Of a stretch of 62,935 nt of DNA, positions 26,222-34,717 are shown piece after piece. The DNA is from Granulicella sp. Lineage in GTDB: Bacteria > Acidobacteriota > Terriglobia > Terriglobales > Acidobacteriaceae. A program made the translations under genes and the position numbers. The stretch's first letter is position 1. The number at the start of each line of letters is the position of its first letter. The DNA lies in contig DAHXNO010000195.1 in assembly GCA_027365345.1 (NCBI GenBank), positions 1 through 62,935 on the forward strand, read 5' to 3'. The notes under the pieces were generated by a model. That model ran no database searches. It had not been told where the DNA came from and saw only the letters and a list, made by a program, of their open reading frames with translations.

Positions 26222-27412
26222 CTAATCCTCGCCTCGCAAAGCGTTCTTTGCTGCCGCAACCACCAAGTCCGCAGCCTCCTGCATCGTGGAGCCTACCTGG
26301 AAGTTCAACCCAGACTCAGCGATGATCTTACGTCCTTCCTGCACATTCGTGCCTTCCAGGCGCAACACAATCGGCAGGGTGACGTTCAGATTTCTCGCAG
26401 CGTTGACCACACCTTGCGCCAGCACGTCCACGCGGAGGATTCCGCCAAAAATATTGATGAAAATCGCTTTCACGTTGGAGTCGTGAAGCAGAATTCCAAA
26501 AGCATTCTCAATCTGTTCCTGCGACGCTCCGCCGCCCACATCGAGAAAATTCGCCGGGGATCCTCCCGCATACTTGATGATGTCCATCGTCGCCATCGCC
26601 AACCCCGCGCCGTTCACCATGCACGCAATCGATCCATCCAGCTTGATGTAGTTCAGGGCATATTTGCTGGCCTCCACCTCCAATGGGTCCTCTTCGGTAA
26701 TATCCCGCAACTCTTTAAGGGACTTGTGCCGGAACATCGCGTTATCGTCGAAGTTCATTTTGCAGTCCAACGCGAGCAACTTCTGGTTCTTGGTCGTGAT
26801 GAACGGGTTAATCTCCATCAGCGTGCAGTCGCAGTCCATGAAGGCGCGGTACATCCCCATCATGCACTTGGTTGCCTCGCCGATCTGGGATGGTTGAAGG
26901 CCCAACTTGAACGCCAGCTTCCTCGCCTGGTAAGGCTGCAATCCAATCGCTGGATCCACATATTCCTTGAAAATCCTCTCAGGGGTCTCGCGAGCTACGT
27001 CTTCAATCTCCATACCACCCGCCTGTGAGGCCATCATCACCACTCTGGCCGAAGCGCGGTCCAGCACTAGGCCAAGATAGAGCTCGCGGTCGATCTCCGA
27101 TCCAGCCTCGATCAATAGCCGCCGCACCCGCTGGCCATGCGGTCCGGTCTGGTGGGTCACCAGTTGCATGCCAAGAATGGCTTTGGAGGTCGCCGCAGCC
27201 TCTTCGAGGGTTCTCACCAGCTTCACGCCGCCGCCTTTGCCGCGTCCTCCAGCATGAATCTGAGCCTTTACCACCACTACCTTGTGGCCATTGGAGAAAA
27301 GCTGATCGGCCGCCGTGTAGGCTTCCTCCAGTGTCGTAGCCATCTCCCCATCAGGAACTGCCACCCCGTATTGGCGTAAAATCTCTTTCCCTTGGTATTC
27401 GTGGATCTTCAT
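26222..27412 (-). CDS. sucC: Succinate-CoA ligase (ADP-forming), beta subunit
   Basis: A 396-aa beta subunit with the full ATP-grasp fold: [17 protein letters not shown], then [17 protein letters not shown] (nucleotide binding), [10 protein letters not shown] and [12 protein letters not shown] (Mg-nucleotide), and the C-terminal ligase domain [13 protein letters not shown] and [12 protein letters not shown]. The length matches the family. It is first in the sucCD operon on the minus strand. Confidence 0.96.
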   Translation of the reverse strand: MKIHEYQGKEILRQYGVAVPDGEMATTLEEAYTAADQLFSNGHKVVVVKAQIHAGGRGKGGGVKLVRTLEEAAATSKAILGMQLVTHQTGPHGQRVRRLLIEAGSEIDRELYLGLVLDRASARVVMMASQAGGMEIEDVARETPERIFKEYVDPAIGLQPYQARKLAFKLGLQPSQIGEATKCMMGMYRAFMDCDCTLMEINPFITTKNQKLLALDCKMNFDDNAMFRHKSLKELRDITEEDPLEVEASKYALNYIKLDGSIACMVNGAGLAMATMDIIKYAGGSPANFLDVGGGASQEQIENAFGILLHDSNVKAIFINIFGGILRVDVLAQGVVNAARNLNVTLPIVLRLEGTNVQEGRKIIAESGLNFQVGSTMQEAADLVVAAAKNALRGED

Positions 27413-27526
27413 TCCATCTCCAACGTCTCGGTTTCAGTGAAGACGCCAAATATCCCATCTTCAAGTTCCAAAACTAAATAGTTTACCTAAGTCCTTGCAA
27501 ATTAAGCTGCCGGTAATCGCCTGTCG

Positions 27527-28827
27527 CAGGGCGATCGCATGAAGAGAAGGCGAAAATGGAAAGGGCATGAGGTTGCCTTGTGCTTATCCCAGTGCGAGTA
27601 GATGGGCGCGGTAGTTGTCGCTTGTGGCGGCGATGATTCGTCTGGCTTTGATTCCGCCTTTTCGTTTCACCGAATCCAACCGGATCAGATTCAGGGTGAG
27701 CTGTTTCAGAGAGGCCGGATTGTGCGCGGTGTGGCGTGTTCGGGCGCGCATCGCATCGTCGTTGAAGGCAATATCCATGCACCAATGCAGGCGATTCTCC
27801 ACCGGCCAATGGGCGCGCACCGTGGCCGCCATCCTGATCGCATCCGGCGCCAGCCTGCTGATGTACAGCCGCTCCTCGTGCGTCGTCTTGGCTCCGGCGG
27901 TGCGCTCGGATTCGATCGCCGCAAAGGATTTCAGTCCCGGCCATTGCTCCGGCTTCGACAAGCAGTCCAACTGGTTGAAGACGTAACAGCGGCGCGTTTC
28001 CACGCGGCAATGCCCCTTCTCTACGCTCTCGAAGAAGCGGTGCGGTGTCTGGGCTGGCGGATGGGCGATGAAACTGGACCAGAAACCCTTGATGGATTCG
28101 GCCAACTTTGGTTGGTTGTCTTTGACGGCCCGCACATAGTCGGCGCCGCGCGCTCGGATCGCCTCGGCAATGTTGGCTTACGTTCCCATGGCGTCGATGG
28201 TTACCGTCGCGCCTTCCAGCGCCAGGGTGGAAAGTAACTCCGGAATAGCGGTCTTCTCGTTGGATTTCTCCTCCGTCCCGCGCTGGCCCGGCACCAGCCC
28301 GGCGCCGGCGGCAAAGGCCGAGACCAGATGCAGCGCGGTAGCGTCCATGCCTCCCGAGCGACGGATGGTCTTCCCATCGATGGCCTCGGCCGCGTCGCTC
28401 AAGACGGGCAATACGCCGCGCATCCGGCGCCGGAAAGCCTGCTCGAATTGGTCAGGATCGATCAAGCCAAAGACCCGGCCAAAGGTGTCCTGCCAGGCAA
28501 CGCCGTGCTGCAAGCGAAGATAGCTCCTGAGCCAATCCAGCTTCTGGTTGGCTCACAGTTCGATCTCTTCAAAGGTGTCGGCCCCCACCAAAGCCCCGTT
28601 GACCGCCACGACCAGGAACTCCACAAAATCGTGCTTGACTTTGCCCGGCTGCCGGGGATCGTGAATCGACACAAAAACGTCGCCCAGGCGCAGCGGCTGT
28701 TCGGTTTCCATCAACACCTCCTGGCAACAGAACAGCCGACCAAGATCACGTGCAGAAGTGTTTATCTGTATCCCTCTTGTCAACACTGCCCGCTGCACCT
28801 TCGCCTTTTCTTCATGCGATGGCCCTG
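27527..28827 (-). mobile_element. ISAs1-family insertion sequence, decayed
   Basis: A 1301-bp element bounded by 28-bp inverted repeats at 27527-27554 and 28800-28827. Read inward both give CAGGGC-ATCGCATGAAGA-AAGGCGAA with only two mismatches. The single transposase frame between them contains two in-frame stop codons. No obvious target duplication flanks the ends. Confidence 0.88.
27584..28711 (-). pseudogene. ISAs1-family transposase with two in-frame stops
   Basis: The frame reads continuously from ATG 28711 (preceded by CAGGAGGTG) to 27584, about 375 codons, as an ISAs1 DDE transposase: DPRQPGKVKHDFVEFLVVAVNGALVGADTF in blocks, AIDGKTIRRSGG, HLVSAFAAGAGLVPGQ, EKSNEKTAIPELL, VTIDAMG, YVRAVKDNQPKL, and ARTRHTAHNPASLKQLTLNLIR. 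It is interrupted by TGA at 28553-28555 (EIEL-stop-ANQKLDW, where homologues have Trp) and TAA at 28178-28180 (DAMGT-stop-ANIAEAIR, where Gln is usual). There is no frameshift. Inactive in cis, though the ends could still be mobilised by an intact copy. Confidence 0.88.
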
Positions 28828-28829
28828 GG

Positions 28830-29048
28830 ACCCCCCGCTGGCTGGCGCCGCACTTCGTGGGCGAGTTAGTCCGTTATCAACTGGAGCAGCGCGACGGCCG
28901 CTGGCATCTACAGTTCGACTTCGACCACCAGGCCCAGGAACAGTTGCACCAGATCCAGAAATACACGTTGCTGTACCCGCCGCAAGGCGGCAAGGGCCCG
29001 AATCGTGTGGCCACGGTGCTATCCAAACAAACCCTCACCCGGCAGTGA
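28830..29048 (+). other. Possible coding remnant beside ISAs1
   Basis: About 72 in-frame codons with protein-like composition (LAPHFVGELVRYQLEQRDGR, then WHLQFDFDHQAQEQL) run from the ISAs1 right end to a stop at 29046-29048. There is no start or upstream half, so this may be the 3' end of a gene interrupted by the IS. No family is recognised. Confidence 0.3.
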
Positions 29049-29333
29049 CTGGCTCAGGTCCTGGGCCTGGAGCAGCTTGGTAGTACCCAACGTGGGTAAT
29101 ACAATTACCGCAGAATAAGCCTCCATCAAAGAACAACTTACACATGTCTTCACCTGTCTCGCAGGAAACTCCCGCTAAGGCTTTCGCGGAGGATCTGCGA
29201 GCACGGACGCGGGTTGGGTAAGGTACAGATTGCAGGGCAGATCTTCCGGAGGGGAGGGTGCAGGCTGGCATCCAGCGGTGGGGGAGGGCCGCACGGCCGT
29301 CCGCCGATTGGCTGATGCCGCTGTCGAAAAGTG

Positions 29334-29362
29334 TTGCCTTGGGAGGTTCAGCCCGTTAAGAT
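29334..29362 (+). promoter_or_regulatory. Sigma-70-type promoter for the M23 peptidase gene
   Basis: TTGCCT, 17-bp spacer, TAAGAT. Transcription would start near 29370 and give a leader of about 200 nt. Confidence 0.5.
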
Positions 29363-29369
29363 AGAACAA

Positions 29370-29434
29370 GTCCATCGGATGCGGAGACCAGCAGGGAGCC
29401 TGAGGGTTCGTGCTGCGATGCCCCGCCGAGGGAC
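29370..29434 (+). ncRNA. Candidate structured 5' leader
   Basis: GTCCATCGG (29370-29378) pairs with CCGAGGGAC (29426-29434) with one internal A-G mismatch. Inside it CAGCA (29389-29393) pairs with TGCTG (29411-29415). It begins at the predicted transcription start. No known riboswitch class is recognised. Confidence 0.3.
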
Positions 29435-29566
29435 TGTGCAGAGAGTAATTCGGGACAGGTACGAACGCGAAAGTCGCTGGAATCATCAAGCGAGAGACTG
29501 CCGGTACGGAACAGGTGTGCAAGCTATGTCTGCTTGTGCCGGAACCGGCGGCCGTTGGGAGAAGTT

Positions 29567-30553
29567 TTGCGGAAACGTTTCATTGTGTATGTGGCGCAGG
29601 CTGAGGATGGCTCGGTGGATCGCATTGGCATCCCTATGCGCTACGTCTACGTGTTCGTTGCAGCTGCGGTGGTCGGGGTGTTCTCCATTGCGGGGATGGC
29701 AGGGTCCTACACGCGCATGCTGGTGAAGGCGGAGTCCGTCAATCGGATGCGGGATGAGCTCGCGATGACCCGCAAGGACTATGCCGGGTTAGAGAAGAAG
29801 AATCACGAGAAAGAGGTGCAGGAGGCGAGCCTGGGCTCACTGGCCTTTGAGGTTTCTGCAATTTATGGGCTCACCACCGGCGAGTTGAATCACCTGCATG
29901 GGTACCACTCCAGGCGCCCGGCGGCGCTGGAGGCGGCGAAGGCTCCGTTGAAGGACGACTCCAGCTTCAACGACGCCAGCTATTACAAGTCGCTGGATAC
30001 GTTCTATGCCCTGAAGGCCACGGCGAGCCAGGGACTTTCTCTGCAGCCGTTCAACCAGGATCTGGGGGTGCGCAGCGAGCTGGGCAGTTTTGGCTCCATG
30101 GAGGTTGCGGTGGGCGGCAATGTGCCGAATATGTGGCCGATTATGGGGCCCATCACCAGCGGCTTTGGAGAGCGTGAAGATCCGATCCTGGGCAACGGCG
30201 AGGGCGAGTTCCATGAGGGCGTGGACATCGGCGGCGTGGATGGAATGCCGGTGCATGCGCCAGCCGATGGACGGATCACCAAGGCCTCCATGGGCAACGG
30301 ATATGGCCGGGAGATTGAGATCGATCACGGCAACGGCATCGTGACGCTGTATGGGCACCTGAGCGGCTACAACGTTGTGGTGGGAGAGTCTGTGGTGAAG
30401 GGCCAGGTGATCGGCTACGTGGGACACAGCGGGCGAGCGACCGGATCGCATCTGCACTATGAGGTGCTGGTGCGCGGCGTGCCGGTGAATCCGCATCACT
30501 ACCTGAGCACCACCATGGCGCAGCTCGGCGGGGTTACGGCCTCGCGGCAGTAG
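29567..30553 (+). CDS. Membrane-anchored M23 family metallopeptidase
   Basis: A 328-aa LytM-type endopeptidase or regulator of cell-wall hydrolases. N-terminal RKRFIVYVAQAEDG precedes one TM helix (YVYVFVAAAVVGVFSIAGMAG). A periplasmic coiled coil (about 55-90) follows, then the M23 domain: GPITSGFGEREDP, FHEGVDIGG (Zn His and Asp), YGHLSGYNV, and GSHLHYEV (HxH), so all zinc ligands are kept. TTG 29567 is preferred because GGGAGAAG lies just ahead and family members begin RKRF; the frame is open from 29534. It acts on peptidoglycan cross-bridges in the periplasm. Confidence 0.88.
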   Translation: MRKRFIVYVAQAEDGSVDRIGIPMRYVYVFVAAAVVGVFSIAGMAGSYTRMLVKAESVNRMRDELAMTRKDYAGLEKKNHEKEVQEASLGSLAFEVSAIYGLTTGELNHLHGYHSRRPAALEAAKAPLKDDSSFNDASYYKSLDTFYALKATASQGLSLQPFNQDLGVRSELGSFGSMEVAVGGNVPNMWPIMGPITSGFGEREDPILGNGEGEFHEGVDIGGVDGMPVHAPADGRITKASMGNGYGREIEIDHGNGIVTLYGHLSGYNVVVGESVVKGQVIGYVGHSGRATGSHLHYEVLVRGVPVNPHHYLSTTMAQLGGVTASRQ

Positions 30554-30680
30554 AAGGATTCCGGGGCGGCAACCTGCGGAGCCGGGTGTTCCTCTGCGTG
30601 CTTCTCTGGAAAGACCGCGCAGGCCGACTTTGCGGCCCGTGCCCCAACGGTTCCTGGAACGAGACGGAAGGGAAGTACGA

Positions 30681-31676
30681 TTGAACTGCCGCGTCTTTTA
30701 TCACGATAAATGCTTTGATGGCGCCTGCTCGGCGGCGCTCTTTACACGCTTTCACCGGGAGTGCATCGGTTCGGTGGCGTGGTTCGAGTATCGCGGCCTG
30801 GTGCATCGCGCGGGTCTGCTCTTCGAGGAGAGCTGGTTTGATTCGCTGGGGGAAAATGCGATTGTGGACTTCAAGTACTCGTCCTCGCCGCGCCTCACCT
30901 GGTGGTTCGATCATCACCTTTCGGCGTTTATGACGGTGAAGGATGAGCAGACGTTCCAGCGCGGGCAGGCGGATGGATCGCAGACGATGCGGCAGTTCTT
31001 CGATCCAACCTATACCAGTTGCACAGGGCTGATTGCGCATGTGGCCGGCACCCGGTTTGGGATGGACGTTACTCCGCTGGCAGAGCTGATCCACTGGGCC
31101 GACATCATTGACGGCGCGCGGTATCAGAGCGCCACCGCTGCTGTGGAGATGGCGGAGCCGGCGATGAAGCTGACCCTGGTGATCGAGAGCGCTCCGGATG
31201 ATGGGGGTGAATCGATCTCCAGGCGATTCATTCCGCTGCTGGCCGCGATGCCGCTGCAGCAGGTGCTGGAGCAGCCCTTTGTGCAGAGCCTGCTGGGGCC
31301 GTTGCTGGAGCGGCACTGGGCGGCGCTCGCGTTGATTCGCTCCCGCGCCGAGTGCGAGAGCGGGGTGATCCACTTCGATATCACCGATCAGCCCACGGAG
31401 GGGTACAACAAATTTATCCCTTACTACCTGTTTCCGGAGGGTACGTATAACGTGGGGCTGTCGAAGTCCAGCTTTCGCACCAAGGTGAGCGTGGGCGCCA
31501 GTCCATGGACGCGACGGCCTGCGGATGCGCTGGCCAACATTGCGGCTATCTGCGAGCGCTACGGGGGCGGCGGACACGCGCGGGTGGGAGCGATCAGCTT
31601 TGCGGTGGACCAGGAGGAAGAGGCGCGCGCGGCCGCCCGGGAGATCGTCGCGGAGCTGAAGGCCGGAGCATCGTAG
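30681..31676 (+). CDS. DHH-superfamily phosphoesterase
   Basis: A 331-aa protein with the DHH/DHHA1 architecture. N-terminal FYHDKCFDGACSAALF carries the first metal Asp (DG-A motif), then VDFKYSSSPRLTWWFDHHLSAF carries the DHH metal site. HWADIIDGARY contributes a further Asp, and C-terminal YGGGGHARVGAISF is the DHHA1 substrate loop. Relatives hydrolyse short oligonucleotides, cyclic dinucleotides or pAp in the cytosol with Mn2+. The precise substrate cannot be told. TTG 30681 with GGAAGGGAAG upstream is the likely start; an in-frame TTG at 30630 is the alternative. Confidence 0.82.
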   Translation: MNCRVFYHDKCFDGACSAALFTRFHRECIGSVAWFEYRGLVHRAGLLFEESWFDSLGENAIVDFKYSSSPRLTWWFDHHLSAFMTVKDEQTFQRGQADGSQTMRQFFDPTYTSCTGLIAHVAGTRFGMDVTPLAELIHWADIIDGARYQSATAAVEMAEPAMKLTLVIESAPDDGGESISRRFIPLLAAMPLQQVLEQPFVQSLLGPLLERHWAALALIRSRAECESGVIHFDITDQPTEGYNKFIPYYLFPEGTYNVGLSKSSFRTKVSVGASPWTRRPADALANIAAICERYGGGGHARVGAISFAVDQEEEARAAAREIVAELKAGAS

Positions 31677-31718
31677 AGTGTTTTCCTGGCAGAGCCGGCC
31701 GGAGATTCCATGCCATGA

Positions 31719-31754
31719 GGGCGTCTTCCCTTTGAGGAAAGACGCCCGATTTTT
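31719..31754 (+). terminator. Rho-independent terminator after the DHH gene
   Basis: GGGCGTCTTCCC and GGAAAGACGCCC form a GC-rich stem (11 of 12 possible pairs) around a short loop, followed by GATTTTT. It lies 43 bp after the DHH stop. Confidence 0.8.
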
Positions 31755-31772
31755 ATGGGGATTGCGGGAGCT

Positions 31773-31834
31773 GCGCGAAAGACCAGGCTAGCAACTGGTC
31801 GGCGTTGCGCCGGCGCGCGAAAGACGAGGCTAGC
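31773..31834. repeat. Direct repeat GCGCGAAAGACNAGGCTAGC
   Basis: Two 20-bp copies, at 31773-31792 and 31815-31834, differ at one base. The second copy runs into the 3' end of rseP. Likely a local duplication; no function seen. Confidence 0.6.
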
Positions 31835-33227
31835 GTAGATGCAGCCTGCTGATGTCATTGAAGAGAACGAAGAAGGTGAACAGGATGATGCAGACAAAGG
31901 CGACCTGGTAGACAACCTCTTTGAAGCGCTGGTTGACGTCGCGCCGCATGATGCTTTCCACGATGAGAAAGAAGATCATGCCGCCGTCGAGCAGAGGGAA
32001 GGGCAGCAGGTTCAGGATGCCCAGGTTGAGCGAGATGACGCTGACCAGATTGAGGAGCGGCCAGATGCCCATCTGGGTGGCCAGATCGATCTGTTGAGCG
32101 ATGCCCACGGGGCCCATCATCTGGTTCACCGCGACGTGATGGGTGAACAGGCCCTTGATGACCCGGAGGATCAGCATGGATCCGTCGCGGTTGTCCTTGA
32201 GGGACTGCCGCATAGCGGCGCCGAGGGGCAGGTGCTGGATGTCTGCCATGGGCGGACGGTAGGTGAAGCCGAGGCGATATTCTTCACCCACGTCTGGCGT
32301 GGCCATCTTCTGCGGGGTGGCGAGCAGGGTGAGGCGCTGGCCGTGGCGCAGAATTCCGAGGCGGTCCGTAGCTCCCTTGTTGTCTTTGAGGAAGGAGAGC
32401 AGAGCGTAGACCGAGTGGGGATGCAGGTTGTCAATGCTGACCAGATCATCGCCGGGTTGCAGACCGGCTCGGGATGCGGGAGAGTTGGGGGTGACGCTGA
32501 GCACCTGGATGGGCCCGGGATCCATCTGGGGTATGAGGCCTTCGGCCATCAGGTTGCCGGCGTCAAACTCGGTGTTGGGTGGAACCGAGACGGTGAAGGT
32601 GCTGGAGTGGGTCTGGCCGTTGTGCAGGAAGGTGATGGGGAGGGGACGATTGAGGTTGAGTACGGACTCGTCGTAGATCTGCTCCCAGGTGGGATTCAGC
32701 ACGCGATTGAAGCGGGTAATGGTGTCGCCGGCGGAGAGGCCGTCCTGCGCCGCCAGGGTGCCGCGGGGGACGTAGTCAACCCGGGCGGGACCGTTCAGGT
32801 AATGATCGACCTCATGGTGATAGTGGGCCACGATGAAGAGGAGGAGAAACGAGAGCAGGAAGTTGGAGACCGGGCCGGCGATGGCGATGAGCACCCTTTG
32901 CCAGCGTGGCTTGGAGGTGAGGTCGTCGGGCCGGGGTGGGGCTCCGATGGCGGCTTGCTCCGCGCTGCGTTCTTCTTCGCTGTTCAGGACGGAGCCGTCG
33001 CCGCCCAGTTCGCCGGCCATCTTGACGTAGCCGCCGAGGGGGATGAGCGAGATCCGGTAGTCGGTGTCGCCATGATGAAAGCCGACGATTCGGGTTCCAA
33101 AGCCGATGGAGAAGGTCTCCACGCGGACGCCGCAAAGTTTGGCGACGATGAAGTGGCCAAGCTCATGGATAAGAACCAGCAGGCCCAGGACGATAGCGAA
33201 TTCGATGACGACGATGACGATATGCAT
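31830..33227 (-). CDS. rseP: RIP site-2 metalloprotease RseP
   Basis: A 465-aa intramembrane zinc protease. HELGH in TM1 (about 22-26) supplies Zn ligands, GFGTRI and IPLGGYVKMAGE follow, and two PDZ regions lie in the periplasm (about 140-330, with ASRAGLQPGDDLVSID). The third ligand motif NLLPFPLLDGG (NxxPxPxLDGG) is near residue 405, and a final TM lies at the C-terminus. RseP cuts anti-sigma factors and signal-peptide remnants. It is 55 bp downstream of dxr, a common bacterial gene order, and probably co-transcribed. Confidence 0.95.
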   Translation of the reverse strand: MHIVIVVIEFAIVLGLLVLIHELGHFIVAKLCGVRVETFSIGFGTRIVGFHHGDTDYRISLIPLGGYVKMAGELGGDGSVLNSEEERSAEQAAIGAPPRPDDLTSKPRWQRVLIAIAGPVSNFLLSFLLLFIVAHYHHEVDHYLNGPARVDYVPRGTLAAQDGLSAGDTITRFNRVLNPTWEQIYDESVLNLNRPLPITFLHNGQTHSSTFTVSVPPNTEFDAGNLMAEGLIPQMDPGPIQVLSVTPNSPASRAGLQPGDDLVSIDNLHPHSVYALLSFLKDNKGATDRLGILRHGQRLTLLATPQKMATPDVGEEYRLGFTYRPPMADIQHLPLGAAMRQSLKDNRDGSMLILRVIKGLFTHHVAVNQMMGPVGIAQQIDLATQMGIWPLLNLVSVISLNLGILNLLPFPLLDGGMIFFLIVESIMRRDVNQRFKEVVYQVAFVCIILFTFFVLFNDISRLHLR

Positions 33228-33282
33228 GAGTATCAGGAGCGAACGGCCTCAAAGAGCACAGGAGCATTGCTTCGCGGGATCC

Positions 33283-34461
33283 TTATGTAGCGGGCAGGGC
33301 GCGGGATGCTGCGACAACCTCCCTTGCCTGCTCGCGGGCTCCGCGGTCCGCAGCCAGCACCTCAGCGATGGACGCCGGGGAGCCGGAGGCGGTGAGCGCT
33401 AGTACCTGCTCGATTGTACTCGGGATGCCGTTAAAGGAGAGTTCTCCCTGCAGGAATGCGGCGACAGCGACCTCGTCGGCGGCGTTGAGCGCGATGCAGT
33501 GGTTCTGGGAGGCCGCGGCCGCTTGGTAGGCCAGGCGCAGGCAGGGGAAGCGCTGCAGGTCGGGGGGTTGGAAGTCCAGGCGGGAGAGCGCGGCCAGGTC
33601 AAAGGTGAGGTCGCTGGGGACGCGCTCCGGCCAGCCGAGGGCGTAGAGGATGGGCAGGCGCATATCCGTGACCGAGATCTGCGCAAGGATGCTGCCGTCG
33701 ACGTACTCCACCAGCGAGTGGATGGTGGATTGAGGGTGGACGCTGACTTTGACCTGGGAGGGGGGGAGATGGAAGAGGCGGCAGGCCTCGATGATCTCCA
33801 GGCCCTTGTTCAGCAGGGTCGCCGAGTCAATGGTGATGCGCCGGCCCATGACCCAGGTGGGATGCTTGAGGGCCTGGGCGGGGGTGATGCGGTGAAACTC
33901 CTCCAGCGGCGTGTTGCGGAAGGGGCCACCGGAGGCGGTGAGCCAGATGCGCTTTACCTCTGTGGCGGCGCCGGCGCGGAGGCACTGGTGGATGGCGTTA
34001 TGTTCGGAGTCGATGGGCAGCAGGTCTACGTTGTGCTCGCGGGCGGCGGCCAGGATGAGATCGCCGGCGGCGACCATGCACTCTTTGTTGGCCAGACCGA
34101 TGGTCTTGCCGGAGAGAACGGCGGCGTAGGTGGCCTCCAGACCGGCGACGCCGACGATGGCGGAGACCACAAACTCGACCTCGGGGAGGGTTGCCACACG
34201 GACGGTTCCGGCGCTGCCGTAGACCACCTCAATGGTGGTGATGCCGGCCTGAGCAAGGAGCGCGGAGAGCTGGTCGGCGAGAGCTTCCGTGGCTACGGAG
34301 ACGACCTGCGGGCGCCAGCGCCGGCATTGGTCGAAGAGAACCGGGAGATTGGTTCCGGCGGCCAGGGCGATGGGGAGAAAGCGGTCGGGGTGCGACGCGC
34401 AGATGCTTAAGGTGCTCTGGCCGATAGAGCCCGTAGAGCCGAGGACGGCGATCTTCTTCAC
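33283..34461 (-). CDS. dxr: 1-deoxy-D-xylulose 5-phosphate reductoisomerase
   Basis: A 392-aa NADPH-dependent enzyme of the MEP isoprenoid pathway. IAVLGSTGSIGQSTL is the NADPH Rossmann motif, GLANKECMVAAG is conserved, LLPIDSEHNAIHQC binds the metal, TASGGPFR is the flexible-loop region, and HPTWVMGRRITIDSATLLNKGLE is highly conserved. The frame is open to 34557, but GTG 34461 gives the family start VKKIAVLG; the longer version would add 32 Arg/Pro-rich residues. It precedes rseP in the same operon. Confidence 0.95.
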   Translation of the reverse strand: MKKIAVLGSTGSIGQSTLSICASHPDRFLPIALAAGTNLPVLFDQCRRWRPQVVSVATEALADQLSALLAQAGITTIEVVYGSAGTVRVATLPEVEFVVSAIVGVAGLEATYAAVLSGKTIGLANKECMVAAGDLILAAAREHNVDLLPIDSEHNAIHQCLRAGAATEVKRIWLTASGGPFRNTPLEEFHRITPAQALKHPTWVMGRRITIDSATLLNKGLEIIEACRLFHLPPSQVKVSVHPQSTIHSLVEYVDGSILAQISVTDMRLPILYALGWPERVPSDLTFDLAALSRLDFQPPDLQRFPCLRLAYQAAAASQNHCIALNAADEVAVAAFLQGELSFNGIPSTIEQVLALTASGSPASIAEVLAADRGAREQAREVVAASRALPAT

Positions 34462-34717
34462 AAGCTTTATTTTACTTGCGCCGAGGGCGCGGTGACGGGG
34501 CAAAGGGCGGGCTCCGGCCGGGGATTTGCGGCGGCGTTTTGGGGTGGTGGGTCGCATGCGTCAGGAAGGGCGCCGGGTGGATCGGTTTGATGTGGACTGG
34601 GGCGTGATGGGATAAGGGAAGGCGTTATGGCGCCCGATGCGCAGAAGCTTAAGCGAAAATAGAAGGAAAGAACAACATGGACGGCAGAGGCAGGTTGACT
34701 ACCTCTTCAGAGGGCTT

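Noticed and set aside
28178-28555. Stop codon readthrough or recoding in the ISAs1 transposase
   Set aside because: Two different stops (TGA, TAA) at Trp and Gln codons with no recoding signal are better explained as decay.
31839-33290. 483-codon ORF antisense to rseP
   Set aside because: Asp/Glu/Gly-rich mirror of rseP codons; rseP has all catalytic motifs.
33499-34410. 303-codon ORF antisense to dxr
   Set aside because: Mirror frame of dxr, with low-complexity composition.
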